Of a stretch of 12,898 nucleotides of DNA, positions 1 to 6,281 are shown piece by piece; the first letter of the stretch is position 1, and each line of letters starts with the position of its first letter. Made by a program: the position numbers and the translations under genes. Under the pieces are notes generated by a model, which was not told the DNA's origin, searched no databases, and worked only from the letters and a program-made list of their open reading frames with translations. The stretch covers positions 1-12,898 of the forward strand of contig JACQUI010000126.1 in the NCBI GenBank assembly GCA_016210395.1. Direction: 5' to 3'. This DNA comes from Chloroflexota bacterium (GTDB lineage Bacteria; Chloroflexota; Dehalococcoidia; Lucifugimonadales; JACPCL1).

Positions 1-894
1 ACCGTCAACGGCTACGGCGAGCGGTGCGGCAACGCCAACCTCCTTTCCGTCGCCTCCAACCTGAAGCTGAAGATGGGCGTGGACTGCGTCACCGGCGGCC
101 AACTCCAGCGCTTCACCGAGGCCCACCGCTACGTCAGTGAGATCGTGAACTTGCCCCCCAACGGCTCGCAACCCTTCGTGGGCAGCAGCGCTTTTGGGCA
201 CAAGGGCGGGCTGCACGGCTCAGCCGTCGCCAAGCTGGAGGACAGCTACCAGCACATCAAGCCCGCCCTGGTGGGCAACACCACACGCATGCTCATCTCC
301 GAGCTGGCAGGCAGGGGCAACGTCGCCTACAAGCTCCGGGAGATGGGCCTTGGCGAAGACGTGCCGTCCGGAATCGTGGCCTCCCTGGTGGACGACGTGA
401 AGCAGCGCGAGAGCCAGGGCTACCAGTACGAAGGGGCCGAAGCATCATTCGAGCTGCTGGTGCGCCGCGCCCTCAACGGCTACGCCCGCCCCTTCGAGCT
501 GGTGGACTACATGGTCATCGTGGAGAGCCGCCGCAGCCGCTCCGTCTCCACCGACGACGGCCCCATCTCCGAGGCCACCATCAAGGTGCGCGTGGGCCAA
601 GAGGTGCGCCACACGGCGGCCATGGGCAACGGCCCCGTCAACGCCCTGGACGGCGCGCTGCGCAAAGCCCTGGTGCAGGACTACCCCCGCCTCTCGGCCA
701 TCAGGCTGGTGGACTACAAGGTGCGCGTCGTTGACCAGGGCGCCGGCACCGGCGCAACCGTCCGCGTGCTCATCGAGTCCACCGACGGCAAGAACTCCTG
801 GCAGACCGTGGGCGCATCGCCCAACATCATCGAGGCAAGCTGGCTGGCCGTGGCCGACAGCCTGGAGTACTGGCTGCTCAAGTACGGCGCGTAG
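1..894 (+). CDS. cimA: Citramalate synthase, 3' part (5' end outside window)
   Basis: This is the last 297 codons of a gene that enters the window already in frame from base 1 and stops with TAG at 892-894. CimA condenses acetyl-CoA with pyruvate to (R)-citramalate, the first step of the threonine-independent route to isoleucine, in the cytoplasm. The segment begins in the catalytic part with NGYGERCGNANL (codons 3-14), which is highly typical of citramalate synthases. It continues with SSAFGHKGGLHGSAVAK (codons 62-78), the HxGG region of the LeuA/CimA/homocitrate synthase family, and HIKPALVGNTTR (codons 83-94). The last ~120 codons match the LeuA-type C-terminal regulatory domain, which usually binds the end-product inhibitor. 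Family members are about 520-540 residues, so some 230 N-terminal residues lie upstream. 2-isopropylmalate synthase is the main alternative, but the NGYGERCGNAN and ALVGN motifs favour CimA. Confidence 0.93.
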   Translation, partial: TVNGYGERCGNANLLSVASNLKLKMGVDCVTGGQLQRFTEAHRYVSEIVNLPPNGSQPFVGSSAFGHKGGLHGSAVAKLEDSYQHIKPALVGNTTRMLISELAGRGNVAYKLREMGLGEDVPSGIVASLVDDVKQRESQGYQYEGAEASFELLVRRALNGYARPFELVDYMVIVESRRSRSVSTDDGPISEATIKVRVGQEVRHTAAMGNGPVNALDGALRKALVQDYPRLSAIRLVDYKVRVVDQGAGTGATVRVLIESTDGKNSWQTVGASPNIIEASWLAVADSLEYWLLKYGA

Positions 895-1023
895 TGTCCT
901 TTGTATTTAGGTGCGTGAAACGTTATGGCTACGAAAATACGGTTGGCTCCCACAAGAGCGGTGGAGTTGTCATCCTGAGAGGGTGTGAACAAACGCCGCG
1001 TGCCTGCGGGGTTGGTGAGCCGT

Positions 1024-1095
1024 GTTGTCATTCTAGAGCGAGGTGGTCAAACAACTTTCGGGCCCAACTACGCTCCGCCTCGCGAAGAATCCCTC
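1024..1095. repeat. Degenerate interspersed-repeat-like segment (TGTCATTCT...CGAAGAATC)
   Basis: TTGTCATTCTAGAGCG at 1025-1040 and GCGAAGAATCC at 1082-1092 look like the two halves of the TGTCATTCTGAGCGNAGCGAAGAATC repeat that I recall from many Chloroflexota-like genomes. Here they are separated by about 40 bases that carry a GCGAGG (1038-1043) / CCTCGC (1078-1083) inverted pair. A related half, TTGTCATCCTGAGAG, sits upstream at 968-982. The match to a known dispersed repeat is from memory. The spacing and the inverted pair are visible directly. Confidence 0.35.
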
Positions 1096-1117
1096 AGTGG
1101 TTCCTTCCACCGCCAGA

Positions 1118-1131
1118 GACGCGGCAGCGTC
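1118..1131. repeat. Hairpin, 5-bp stem with GGCA loop
   Basis: GACGC-GGCA-GCGTC is a perfect small inverted repeat. It shares the GCGGCAGC core with the stronger hairpin at 1158-1175. Confidence 0.5.
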
Positions 1132-1157
1132 CCGTCCTTTGCTATTTGTTACCCAAA

Positions 1158-1175
1158 GGGCTGCGGCAGCAGCCC
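1158..1175. repeat. Hairpin, 7-bp GC-rich stem with GGCA loop
   Basis: GGGCTGC-GGCA-GCAGCCC is a perfect inverted repeat downstream of cimA. No T run follows, so it is at best an imperfect terminator or a structural element. Confidence 0.6.
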
Positions 1176-1217
1176 GCGTCCCTACATTGCCAAACAGCTT
1201 TTCATCCGTACGGGTGC

Positions 1218-1235
1218 CCATGCCTATGGGCATGG
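1218..1235. repeat. Hairpin, 7-bp stem with TATG loop
   Basis: CCATGCC-TATG-GGCATGG is a perfect inverted repeat 55 bases beyond the LysR stop codon on the minus strand. It may stabilise or end the LysR transcript. No uridine tract is visible on either strand. Confidence 0.5.
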
Positions 1236-1289
1236 AAGATTCCTACGCCACAGGCGGAAAAGGCTAGGCCAACTGCCGCTGTCCTCCGG

Positions 1290-2228
1290 TTAGGACACTC
1301 GCCTGCACTCGCCTTTGCCCCTCAACCTCTCCACTACGTACCCGGCAAACGCCTTCCGCACCGGCGCTTCCCCGCCGTGGCGGCTTGTAAGCATGTAGAG
1401 CTGCCGCACACAGGGCGGCGCGTCGAGGCGCACGACGCTTAGGCTGCCGTTGGCCAGCTCCTGCTGGACTGCAGCCGTGGACACCATGCCCAGCCCAAAC
1501 CCGGCCCGCACCGCTGCCTTCAGCGACTCGTGGCTGCCGAACTCCACCACCTGGTCAGGCGTCACACCCAGCGTCTCCAGATAGTGCCTCGCGATCTTGG
1601 CCGTCGCCGAGTCCGCCTCCCGCAAGACGAATGCCTGGCCCTCCAGCTCTTTAGGCGCCACACTCGCGCGTTCGGCAAGCGGGTGGTCCAACCTCGCCAC
1701 AATCACAATATCGCTCTCCATGACGGTGACCGCTTCCAATTCCTCCCTGCCACCGTCATCTCCTGTGAAGCCCAGGTGCATGCGCCGGTCCAGCATCAGT
1801 TCGACGATGCGGGCGGAGTTGCCTACGGCTAGCTCCATTGACACGCGCGGGTACGCCTCCCTGAACCCTGCCATGATCTCAGGCAAGATGTACTCCCATA
1901 TGGTGCTCGCCCCGACGATCAGGTGGCCCGCCACCTCCTCTCGCAGCCCAACCATGAAGTCGTACATGGCCTGCACCGAGATCTCCACCCGCTTGGCCTG
2001 CCGCAGCAGAGCGTGGCCGGCCTCCGTCAGAGCAATCCTCTGGCCGGTCCGTTGGAACAGCTTTGCGCCCGTCAATGTCTCCAGTTTCCGAATGTGGTTG
2101 GACACCGCCGGCTGGCTAATCCCCAGCCGTCTGGCCGCCTTCGAATAGCTCAGGCACTCTCCCGCCTCGATGAAAGCGTTGAGGCGCTGCAGATTGGCGA
2201 TTTCCGGCGGCGCATCATAAGTTGACAT
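1290..2228 (-). CDS. LysR-type transcriptional regulator
   Basis: This 312-residue protein has the full LysR length. The N-terminal winged helix-turn-helix covers about residues 12-70; SYSKAARRLGISQPAVSNHI (27-46) is the diagnostic HTH, followed by LTEAGHALL (67-75). Residues ~100-305 form the periplasmic-binding-protein-like effector domain, starting GHLIVGASTIWEYILPEI, in the CysB/CbbR style. The ATG at 2228 is supported by GGAGG six bases upstream, and a TATAAT lies 31 bases upstream of the start (2260-2265). The gene diverges from a small winged-helix gene and a TauE/SafE exporter, the usual geometry for a LysR protein that controls its divergent neighbour and itself. Its effector is unknown. 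Sulfur-compound or organic-anion sensing is an inference from the TauE-family neighbour only. Confidence 0.93.
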   Translation of the reverse strand: MSTYDAPPEIANLQRLNAFIEAGECLSYSKAARRLGISQPAVSNHIRKLETLTGAKLFQRTGQRIALTEAGHALLRQAKRVEISVQAMYDFMVGLREEVAGHLIVGASTIWEYILPEIMAGFREAYPRVSMELAVGNSARIVELMLDRRMHLGFTGDDGGREELEAVTVMESDIVIVARLDHPLAERASVAPKELEGQAFVLREADSATAKIARHYLETLGVTPDQVVEFGSHESLKAAVRAGFGLGMVSTAAVQQELANGSLSVVRLDAPPCVRQLYMLTSRHGGEAPVRKAFAGYVVERLRGKGECRRVS

Positions 2229-2254
2229 TATCGTCCTCCATTATCATCCGATAT

Positions 2255-2283
2255 TTGACATTATAGTCTCCGTAGAGAACAAT
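2255..2283 (+). promoter_or_regulatory. Predicted sigma70-type promoter of the winged-helix/TauE unit
   Basis: TTGACA at 2255-2260 (perfect -35) is separated by 17 bases from AACAAT at 2278-2283 (4 of 6 matches to TATAAT). Transcription would start near 2290 and reach the winged-helix gene at 2397. The -35 abuts the LysR -10 box, so RNA polymerase should compete between the two directions. A second TTGACATTAT copy at 2222-2231 overlaps the LysR start codon. Confidence 0.5.
2260..2265 (-). promoter_or_regulatory. Predicted -10 box of the LysR gene
   Basis: The minus strand reads TATAAT here, 31 bases ahead of the LysR start codon, predicting a short leader of about 25 bases. I see no good -35 hexamer at 16-18 bases, so activation or weak basal expression is likely. 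The box lies immediately beside the -35 hexamer proposed for the opposite strand, sharing one base with it. Confidence 0.5.
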
Positions 2284-2296
2284 GTGTGTAGCTTGT

Positions 2297-2328
2297 GAGG
2301 GTGGCGCTGGGTTGAGGAGGGTGGCGCT
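2297..2328. repeat. Two 12-bp direct repeats, 20-bp period (candidate operator)
   Basis: GAGGGTGGCGCT occurs at 2297-2308 and again at 2317-2328, two helical turns apart. It lies just downstream of the predicted + strand start site. That position suits a repressor or an autoregulator such as the winged-helix protein, but no binding partner can be read from the sequence. Confidence 0.45.
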
Positions 2329-2396
2329 ACGGATGATGGCCTCACGGCCGATGCGCACATCCCAATGCGCTTTGGGGAAACAGAGAGGAGCCAGTC

Positions 2397-2714
2397 ATGT
2401 CTACCTGGGCACTGGTATCCAACTACGGACGGGTGCTGGTGTGCATCAAGCAACATGGGCGTATTTCAGCGCGTGAAATTGCCGGCGAGCTGGGCATCAC
2501 AGAGCGTTCGGTCATGCGGATCATTGCAGGCCTTGAGGCCGAGGGCTATCTCGAGCGCAGGCGCGAGGGAAGATCGAATTGCTACACGGTCAACGCGCAC
2601 CTTCCCCTGAGGCGGCCGGAGCATGGTGTTGTAGGTGAGCTCCTGGATGCCTTGCTGCGCCACGACCCGTCAGGCCAAGAGGCGCTCGAAATGGCCGGCG
2701 CGCCGGAGCCGTAG
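2397..2714 (+). CDS. Small winged helix-turn-helix transcriptional regulator
   Basis: This 105-residue protein is essentially one DNA-binding domain. STWALVSNYGRVLVCIKQHG (2-21) precedes the helix-turn-helix ISAREIAGELGITERSVMRI (23-42). The wing follows in GYLERRREGRSNCYTVN (50-66), then LPLRRPEHGVVGELLDALL (69-87). The W-x6-N-x-x-x-V-L / ITERxVxRI / RxGRxNxYxV / LPLR pattern belongs to a family of stand-alone MarR/ArsR-like winged-helix proteins common in Actinomycetota and Chloroflexota. No ligand domain or metal-binding cysteine cluster is visible. The ATG at 2397 has a GAGAGGAG Shine-Dalgarno sequence six bases upstream. It diverges from the LysR gene and lies 183 bases upstream of the TauE gene, so it may regulate either. 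The target is unknown. Confidence 0.85.
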   Translation: MSTWALVSNYGRVLVCIKQHGRISAREIAGELGITERSVMRIIAGLEAEGYLERRREGRSNCYTVNAHLPLRRPEHGVVGELLDALLRHDPSGQEALEMAGAPEP

Positions 2715-2775
2715 TTGGTATCCTCGTCGCGCCCCAGCGGGTCCCCCTTGTGCTTGCCGCCGCCCCTGCTTCGTG

Positions 2776-2815
2776 AAAGCTTACGCCAAAGCGACAGCAA
2801 GGCATCAAGCTTTTT
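2776..2815 (+). terminator. Possible weak intrinsic terminator between the winged-helix and TauE genes
   Basis: AAAGCTT (2776-2782) pairs with AAGCTTT (2807-2813), and an inner GCC/GGC pair narrows the loop. TTTTT ends at 2815. The stem is AT-rich and the loop is long, so this may be only partial attenuation between the two co-directional genes. Confidence 0.3.
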
Positions 2816-2897
2816 GTAGGGCTATTCCCACCCCTTCTGACACTGAAAACGTACCCATGCATTTGCAAGACCAAAACGGCGCCATCGCCGGGGCCCC

Positions 2898-3722
2898 ATG
2901 TACCATCTAACCCTCTTCTACATCATCGTGTTGCCCATCTTGGGGTTAGCGCTCTCCTCCGTGGGTACTCTCGTCGGGCTAGGCGGCGGGTTTGTGCTCG
3001 TGCCGGTGCTCCTTGTGCTCTTCCCGGAGGCGGCGCCCACCACCATCTCCAGCATCTCGCTGACGGTGGTGTTCCTGAACGCGACTTCTGCCACCCTCGG
3101 CAATATCCGGGCCCGGCGCATAGACATGCGCACCGCCGCCCTGCTGGCTATCGGCGCGATTCCCGCTGCCGCCCTTGGCGCTGTCGCAGCAACCCACGTC
3201 AGCCGCGACCGCTTCGAGGTATTCTTCGGGGTCATGCTCATCGTGGGCGCGCTGTACATCCTGTGGCGCAGCCGGAAGGCCATCGTGTTGCAGGCAGTGG
3301 GGCATTCTCCCAATCGGCAGATACAGGAGCGCAAAGGCCCGACCCACCGCTTCTACGTGAACACGCTCGTCGCCGGCGTCATCAGCCCTATTGGAGGGTT
3401 CCTGTCCAGCTTCTTCGGCATTGGCGGAGGCGTCATCCACGTGCCTGCCATGACCTTCATCCTGAAAATGCCACCCCGCGTTGTCAGCGCCACCGCGCTC
3501 TTCGTCCTGGTCCCCACGTCCCTTACGGGCGTGCTGACGCGCGTCATGTCGGGAGAGTTCCACGAGGGTTGGAGAAGGGCGGGCCTGCTGGGGCTTGGGG
3601 CGTTGATCGGGGCCCAGGTCGGCATCTACCTCAGCGCAAAGGTCAACCAGCGCGTGGTAATGCTTATCCTCGCCGCGGCCATGACCATGGTGGGCTTGCG
3701 CCAGATCCTTTCAGGGATGTAA
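2898..3722 (+). CDS. TauE/SafE-family membrane anion exporter
   Basis: This 274-residue, strongly hydrophobic inner-membrane protein has about eight predicted transmembrane segments. It shows the internal duplication typical of the TauE/SafE (DUF81) family: VGLGGGFVLVPVL (26-38) in the first half and FGIGGGVIHVPAM (173-185) in the second. Each half is followed by a polar stretch of the xxxxSATxLFxxxxT type. A charged loop around 124-152 separates the halves. Family members export sulfite, sulfoacetate or related organic anions, but many are uncharacterised, so the substrate cannot be assigned. The ATG at 2898 is the only in-frame start before a stop at 2844 and has no good Shine-Dalgarno, suggesting weak or leaderless-like initiation. 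The stop lies only four bases from the stop of the convergent glycosylase gene. Confidence 0.9.
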   Translation: MYHLTLFYIIVLPILGLALSSVGTLVGLGGGFVLVPVLLVLFPEAAPTTISSISLTVVFLNATSATLGNIRARRIDMRTAALLAIGAIPAAALGAVAATHVSRDRFEVFFGVMLIVGALYILWRSRKAIVLQAVGHSPNRQIQERKGPTHRFYVNTLVAGVISPIGGFLSSFFGIGGGVIHVPAMTFILKMPPRVVSATALFVLVPTSLTGVLTRVMSGEFHEGWRRAGLLGLGALIGAQVGIYLSAKVNQRVVMLILAAAMTMVGLRQILSGM

Positions 3723-3726
3723 ACGG

Positions 3727-4425
3727 CTAAAGGCCCGATTCGGCCCTCACCCTGCGTAGCACGTCCAGGAACGACTCCTTGCTCAGGCGTCCCGTCTGGT
3801 GATTGCGCGGGCTGGGGTGATAGCTGGCGTACAGCACAGGGGGCCCGGCGGGCATCTCGTACCGCCCGCCGTGCCGGAAGGCCGGCCGCAGGGGAGCGCC
3901 ATGCTGCTGGGAGACGAGCCGCAAGTAGCTGTTGAACGCCACGCGCCCCAGCGCCAGCACAACCAGCACCGTTGGCAGCAGATCCATCTCCCTGCGGAGG
4001 TACGACGCGCAGTTCGCCAGCTCCTGGGGAGAAGGCCGGTCCTTGGGCGGCGCGCAGCGGGCTGCCGCCGTCAGGTACAACCCCCGCAGCTCCAGCCCGT
4101 CGCCTGCATGCTCCGACGTCGGCTGGCTGGCGAACCCCACGTCGTAGAGCGCCTGCATCAGGAAACGCGCCGAGGCATCCCCCGTGAACATGCGCCCCGT
4201 CCGGTTGCCGCCGTGGGCCGCCGGGGCCAGGCCAATCGCCGCCACCCTCGCGTTGCGGTCGCCGAAACCCGGCACAGGACGCGCCCAGTAGTCCCACTCC
4301 CTGTAGGCAGGCTTTTTGACAACTCCTGCCTGCTCTCGATGGGCAACCAGACGTGGGCAGAGCCTGCACTGCACCAGGCCCTGGTTCAGGCTCTCCAGAC
4401 TGCCGGCCAGGGGGTCCCGGATCAA
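3727..4425 (-). CDS. Family 5 (UDGb-type) uracil-DNA glycosylase with Fe-S cluster
   Basis: This 232-residue base-excision-repair enzyme removes uracil, and in this family other deaminated bases, from DNA. Motif 1 is GLAPAAHGGNRTGRMFTGD (65-83), in which alanine replaces the usual catalytic Asp/Asn, the hallmark of family 5. Motif 2 is HPSPRNHQTGRLS (203-215). Four cysteines, C20, C23, C124 and C139, fit the [4Fe-4S] ligand pattern of family 4/5 enzymes. The best start is TTG at 4425. Its TTGA overlaps the TGA of the upstream MFS gene, and AGGCGG precedes it; the next ATG in frame lies beyond the Fe-S cysteines and would destroy the protein. This is translational coupling to a transporter with no obvious repair role. 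Family 4 UDG is the alternative, but motif 1 argues against it. Confidence 0.92.
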   Translation of the reverse strand: MIRDPLAGSLESLNQGLVQCRLCPRLVAHREQAGVVKKPAYREWDYWARPVPGFGDRNARVAAIGLAPAAHGGNRTGRMFTGDASARFLMQALYDVGFASQPTSEHAGDGLELRGLYLTAAARCAPPKDRPSPQELANCASYLRREMDLLPTVLVVLALGRVAFNSYLRLVSQQHGAPLRPAFRHGGRYEMPAGPPVLYASYHPSPRNHQTGRLSKESFLDVLRRVRAESGL

Positions 4426-5720
4426 GAAACCGCCTGAGCTGCGGCGCGCGCCGGCTGGGCCTTGGGCTTGCGGATGCCCAGCAGCAGGAGTCCCGCCAGC
4501 ACGCCCGCCAGCGCAAAGCCCATGAATGCGACAAAATAGCTCTCTGTCATGTCGTACACGATGCCGGCAAACACCGGCCCCACAAGCATTCCCGGTGTCT
4601 GCATGCTGCTCAGTATGCCCCGTATCGTGGCAAAGGAGCGGCGGCCAAAGTACTCCGCCTGCAACGCCACCGGCAGCACGATGGAGCCGCCGTAGGCAAC
4701 CGCATAGACCACCAGCACGGCGCCCGACAGCCAGAAGCTCGACGCCAGCGCCAGGGCCAGGAGCGAAAGCCCCATCATGATGTTGGCGCCCGCCAGAAGG
4801 TATCGCTTGTCAACGAAGTCGCCGAGCCAGGCCATTCCCAGACGCCCCACGATGCTCAACAGCGCCACCGAACCAAGAAGCGAGCTGGCCACAGATAGCG
4901 AAAAACCCCGGTCCTTCATCATCGCCACAAAGTGGAGCGTCAGGCCTGTCGTGACCACGGACCGCAAGGTGAGCGACATGCCCAGGAACCACAGCGACGG
5001 CATCTTGAGGCTTTGCCGGGCAGTGATAGCCGGCTCACTCTCCGATGGTTCCGCTTGCCTCCCTTCGTCCCGCCTTGCGGCGCCGTCAGGGAGCATCCCG
5101 TATTGCTCCGGCTTGTGGCGCATGATAAAAGCTACGGGCAGCCCCGCTGCAATGATCACTACGCCGGCGCCAACTACTGCGGGCCGCCAGCCATACTCTG
5201 AAATCGCCCAACCGATGACCGGCAGGCATATTGCCCCACCAATGGCAACTCCAGACATCGTGATGCCGATCGCTCTGCTCCGCTTCTTGTCGAACCAGTT
5301 CGCCACCGCCGCGCTCACAGGGGAGAACGTCCCTAGGCCGGACCCCACGGTAACCATGAAGATGTAGACCAGGTAGAGGGCAATGAGAGAGTTGACCTGG
5401 CTGAGGGCTATGAAGCCCAGACCCATCAACGGGATCCCTATGAGCATCAGACGCCTGGGCCCAAACTTGTCTATGAGGAACCCCTCCACAGGTCCAAACA
5501 ATCCGCCCTCCAGCCGTGAAAGGGAGAACACGCCCGAGAGCACGCTCCTTTTCCAGCCGAACTCTTCGCTCAGAGGAACAAAGAACGCCGAGATGCCATA
5601 GAAGTTGACGCCGGCGCTCAGGGCCATGACCGTTGAAGCGCCCGCGACGATCCACCACCCGTAGAAAACCCTCTCCTTCAACTCTTTCGCCACCGTCACC
5701 GGCGCGGAAATGATACTCAT
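4422..5720 (-). CDS. Major facilitator superfamily transporter (OFA/monocarboxylate-like)
   Basis: This 432-residue protein has 12 predicted membrane helices in two halves joined by a hydrophilic loop (about 201-240). FYGWWIVAGAS (19-29) begins helix 1. The loop 2-3 signature is D84-KFGPRR, and its second-half counterpart is GDFVDKRY (300-307). The EEFGWKRS motif (52-59), FSPVSAAVANWFDKKRSRAIG (132-152 region) and the YGG near helix 10 resemble oxalate/formate antiporter and monocarboxylate permease-type MFS proteins. An organic acid or anion substrate is therefore likely but not proven. The ATG at 5720 has AAGGAG upstream (spacing ~6). It is the first gene of a two-gene unit with the uracil-DNA glycosylase, whose TTG start overlaps its TGA. 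Confidence 0.9.
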   Translation of the reverse strand: MSIISAPVTVAKELKERVFYGWWIVAGASTVMALSAGVNFYGISAFFVPLSEEFGWKRSVLSGVFSLSRLEGGLFGPVEGFLIDKFGPRRLMLIGIPLMGLGFIALSQVNSLIALYLVYIFMVTVGSGLGTFSPVSAAVANWFDKKRSRAIGITMSGVAIGGAICLPVIGWAISEYGWRPAVVGAGVVIIAAGLPVAFIMRHKPEQYGMLPDGAARRDEGRQAEPSESEPAITARQSLKMPSLWFLGMSLTLRSVVTTGLTLHFVAMMKDRGFSLSVASSLLGSVALLSIVGRLGMAWLGDFVDKRYLLAGANIMMGLSLLALALASSFWLSGAVLVVYAVAYGGSIVLPVALQAEYFGRRSFATIRGILSSMQTPGMLVGPVFAGIVYDMTESYFVAFMGFALAGVLAGLLLLGIRKPKAQPARAAAQAVS

Positions 5721-5770
5721 GCCTGCTCCTTCGATTCATGGGCGCAGACGTCCGCCCGAAGCTTCTTGAT

Positions 5771-5776
5771 ATTGTA
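5771..5776 (-). promoter_or_regulatory. Possible -10 box for the MFS-UDG unit
   Basis: The minus strand reads TACAAT about 50 bases upstream of the MFS start, with no convincing -35. Between it and the gene lies the palindromic element GGGCG-N8-CGCCC (5740-5757), which could be an operator or a leader hairpin. Confidence 0.35.
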
Positions 5777-6105
5777 CTCTTTTTCACATACCAGGGCCTC
5801 ACAAGCCAAGGGCGAACGGGAACTCTACCCTTGCATCCGAACACGAAAGACCCTGGAAGCCTCCCAATGTTGTTGCCAGCACGTTCGGAAGAATGGTGGT
5901 ATCCTGTTCTAGACAATTGAACCCTGGAACGTTAATACTGTTTTCGTGGTCATCGCGAATCTACGCTATCCGATGGAGAGGGGACTACGGCTTCGGCCCG
6001 TGGGGGAGCTTCCTCCAGAAGTCGCGCAGGAAAACGCGGTGGTGGACGTTGACAGCCGAAAGCCCACCATATATAGCGGAGCCTGTCGCCACGGTTCTAG
6101 ATTTA

Positions 6106-6135
6106 GTGACGATGATTGACGAGATATGCTACAAT
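6106..6135 (+). promoter_or_regulatory. Predicted extended -10 promoter for the carboxyltransferase gene
   Basis: TGCTACAAT at 6127-6135 is a TGn-extended -10 box, with GTGACG (6106-6111) as a weak -35 at 18 bases. Initiation near 6142 would give a leader of about 140 bases. The same TGCTANAAT form occurs ahead of the isocitrate dehydrogenase gene. Confidence 0.5.
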
Positions 6136-6281
6136 ACCCGCCGTATTGCGCTTGCAGATGTCGCCTCTTAAGCGTACACTGCATCCCCAGAAACGCCGTT
6201 CCCGGTTAGTGTCCTTGCGCAATCATACTGAGTATTCCGTGCGTAAGGTTCAGTAGCGGCGTTACACAACAAGAGGAAACA

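Larger units (their letters stand above)
895..1289. other. Intergenic region without a convincing gene, rich in hairpins
   Basis: About 395 bases lie between the cimA stop and the LysR stop. Short open frames exist on both strands, but none has a Shine-Dalgarno sequence or a recognisable product. The stretch contains a degenerate dispersed-repeat-like segment and three compact hairpins, listed separately. Any of the hairpins could help end transcription of the two convergent genes, but none is followed by a clear T run. Confidence 0.6.
5721..6281. other. 561-base intergenic region between divergent MFS and carboxyltransferase genes
   Basis: This is the longest non-coding stretch of the window and is AT-richer than its surroundings. 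It should hold the promoters for both flanking genes. An open frame on the + strand at 5973-6119 (48 codons) has no Shine-Dalgarno sequence and no recognised product. Minus-strand readings are equally unconvincing. No tRNA, riboswitch or IS end was recognised. Confidence 0.6.

Noticed and set aside
894..1442. 182-codon plus-strand frame after cimA
   Set aside because: It runs through hairpins and into the antisense of the LysR gene, has no ribosome-binding site and has a low-complexity composition.
2297..2328. Tandem repeat considered as the start of a CRISPR array
   Set aside because: There are only two 12-base copies with an 8-base gap, far too short and too few for repeats and spacers.
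5973..6119. 48-codon open frame in the long intergenic region
   Set aside because: It has no Shine-Dalgarno sequence, no recognised similarity, and overlaps the predicted promoter.
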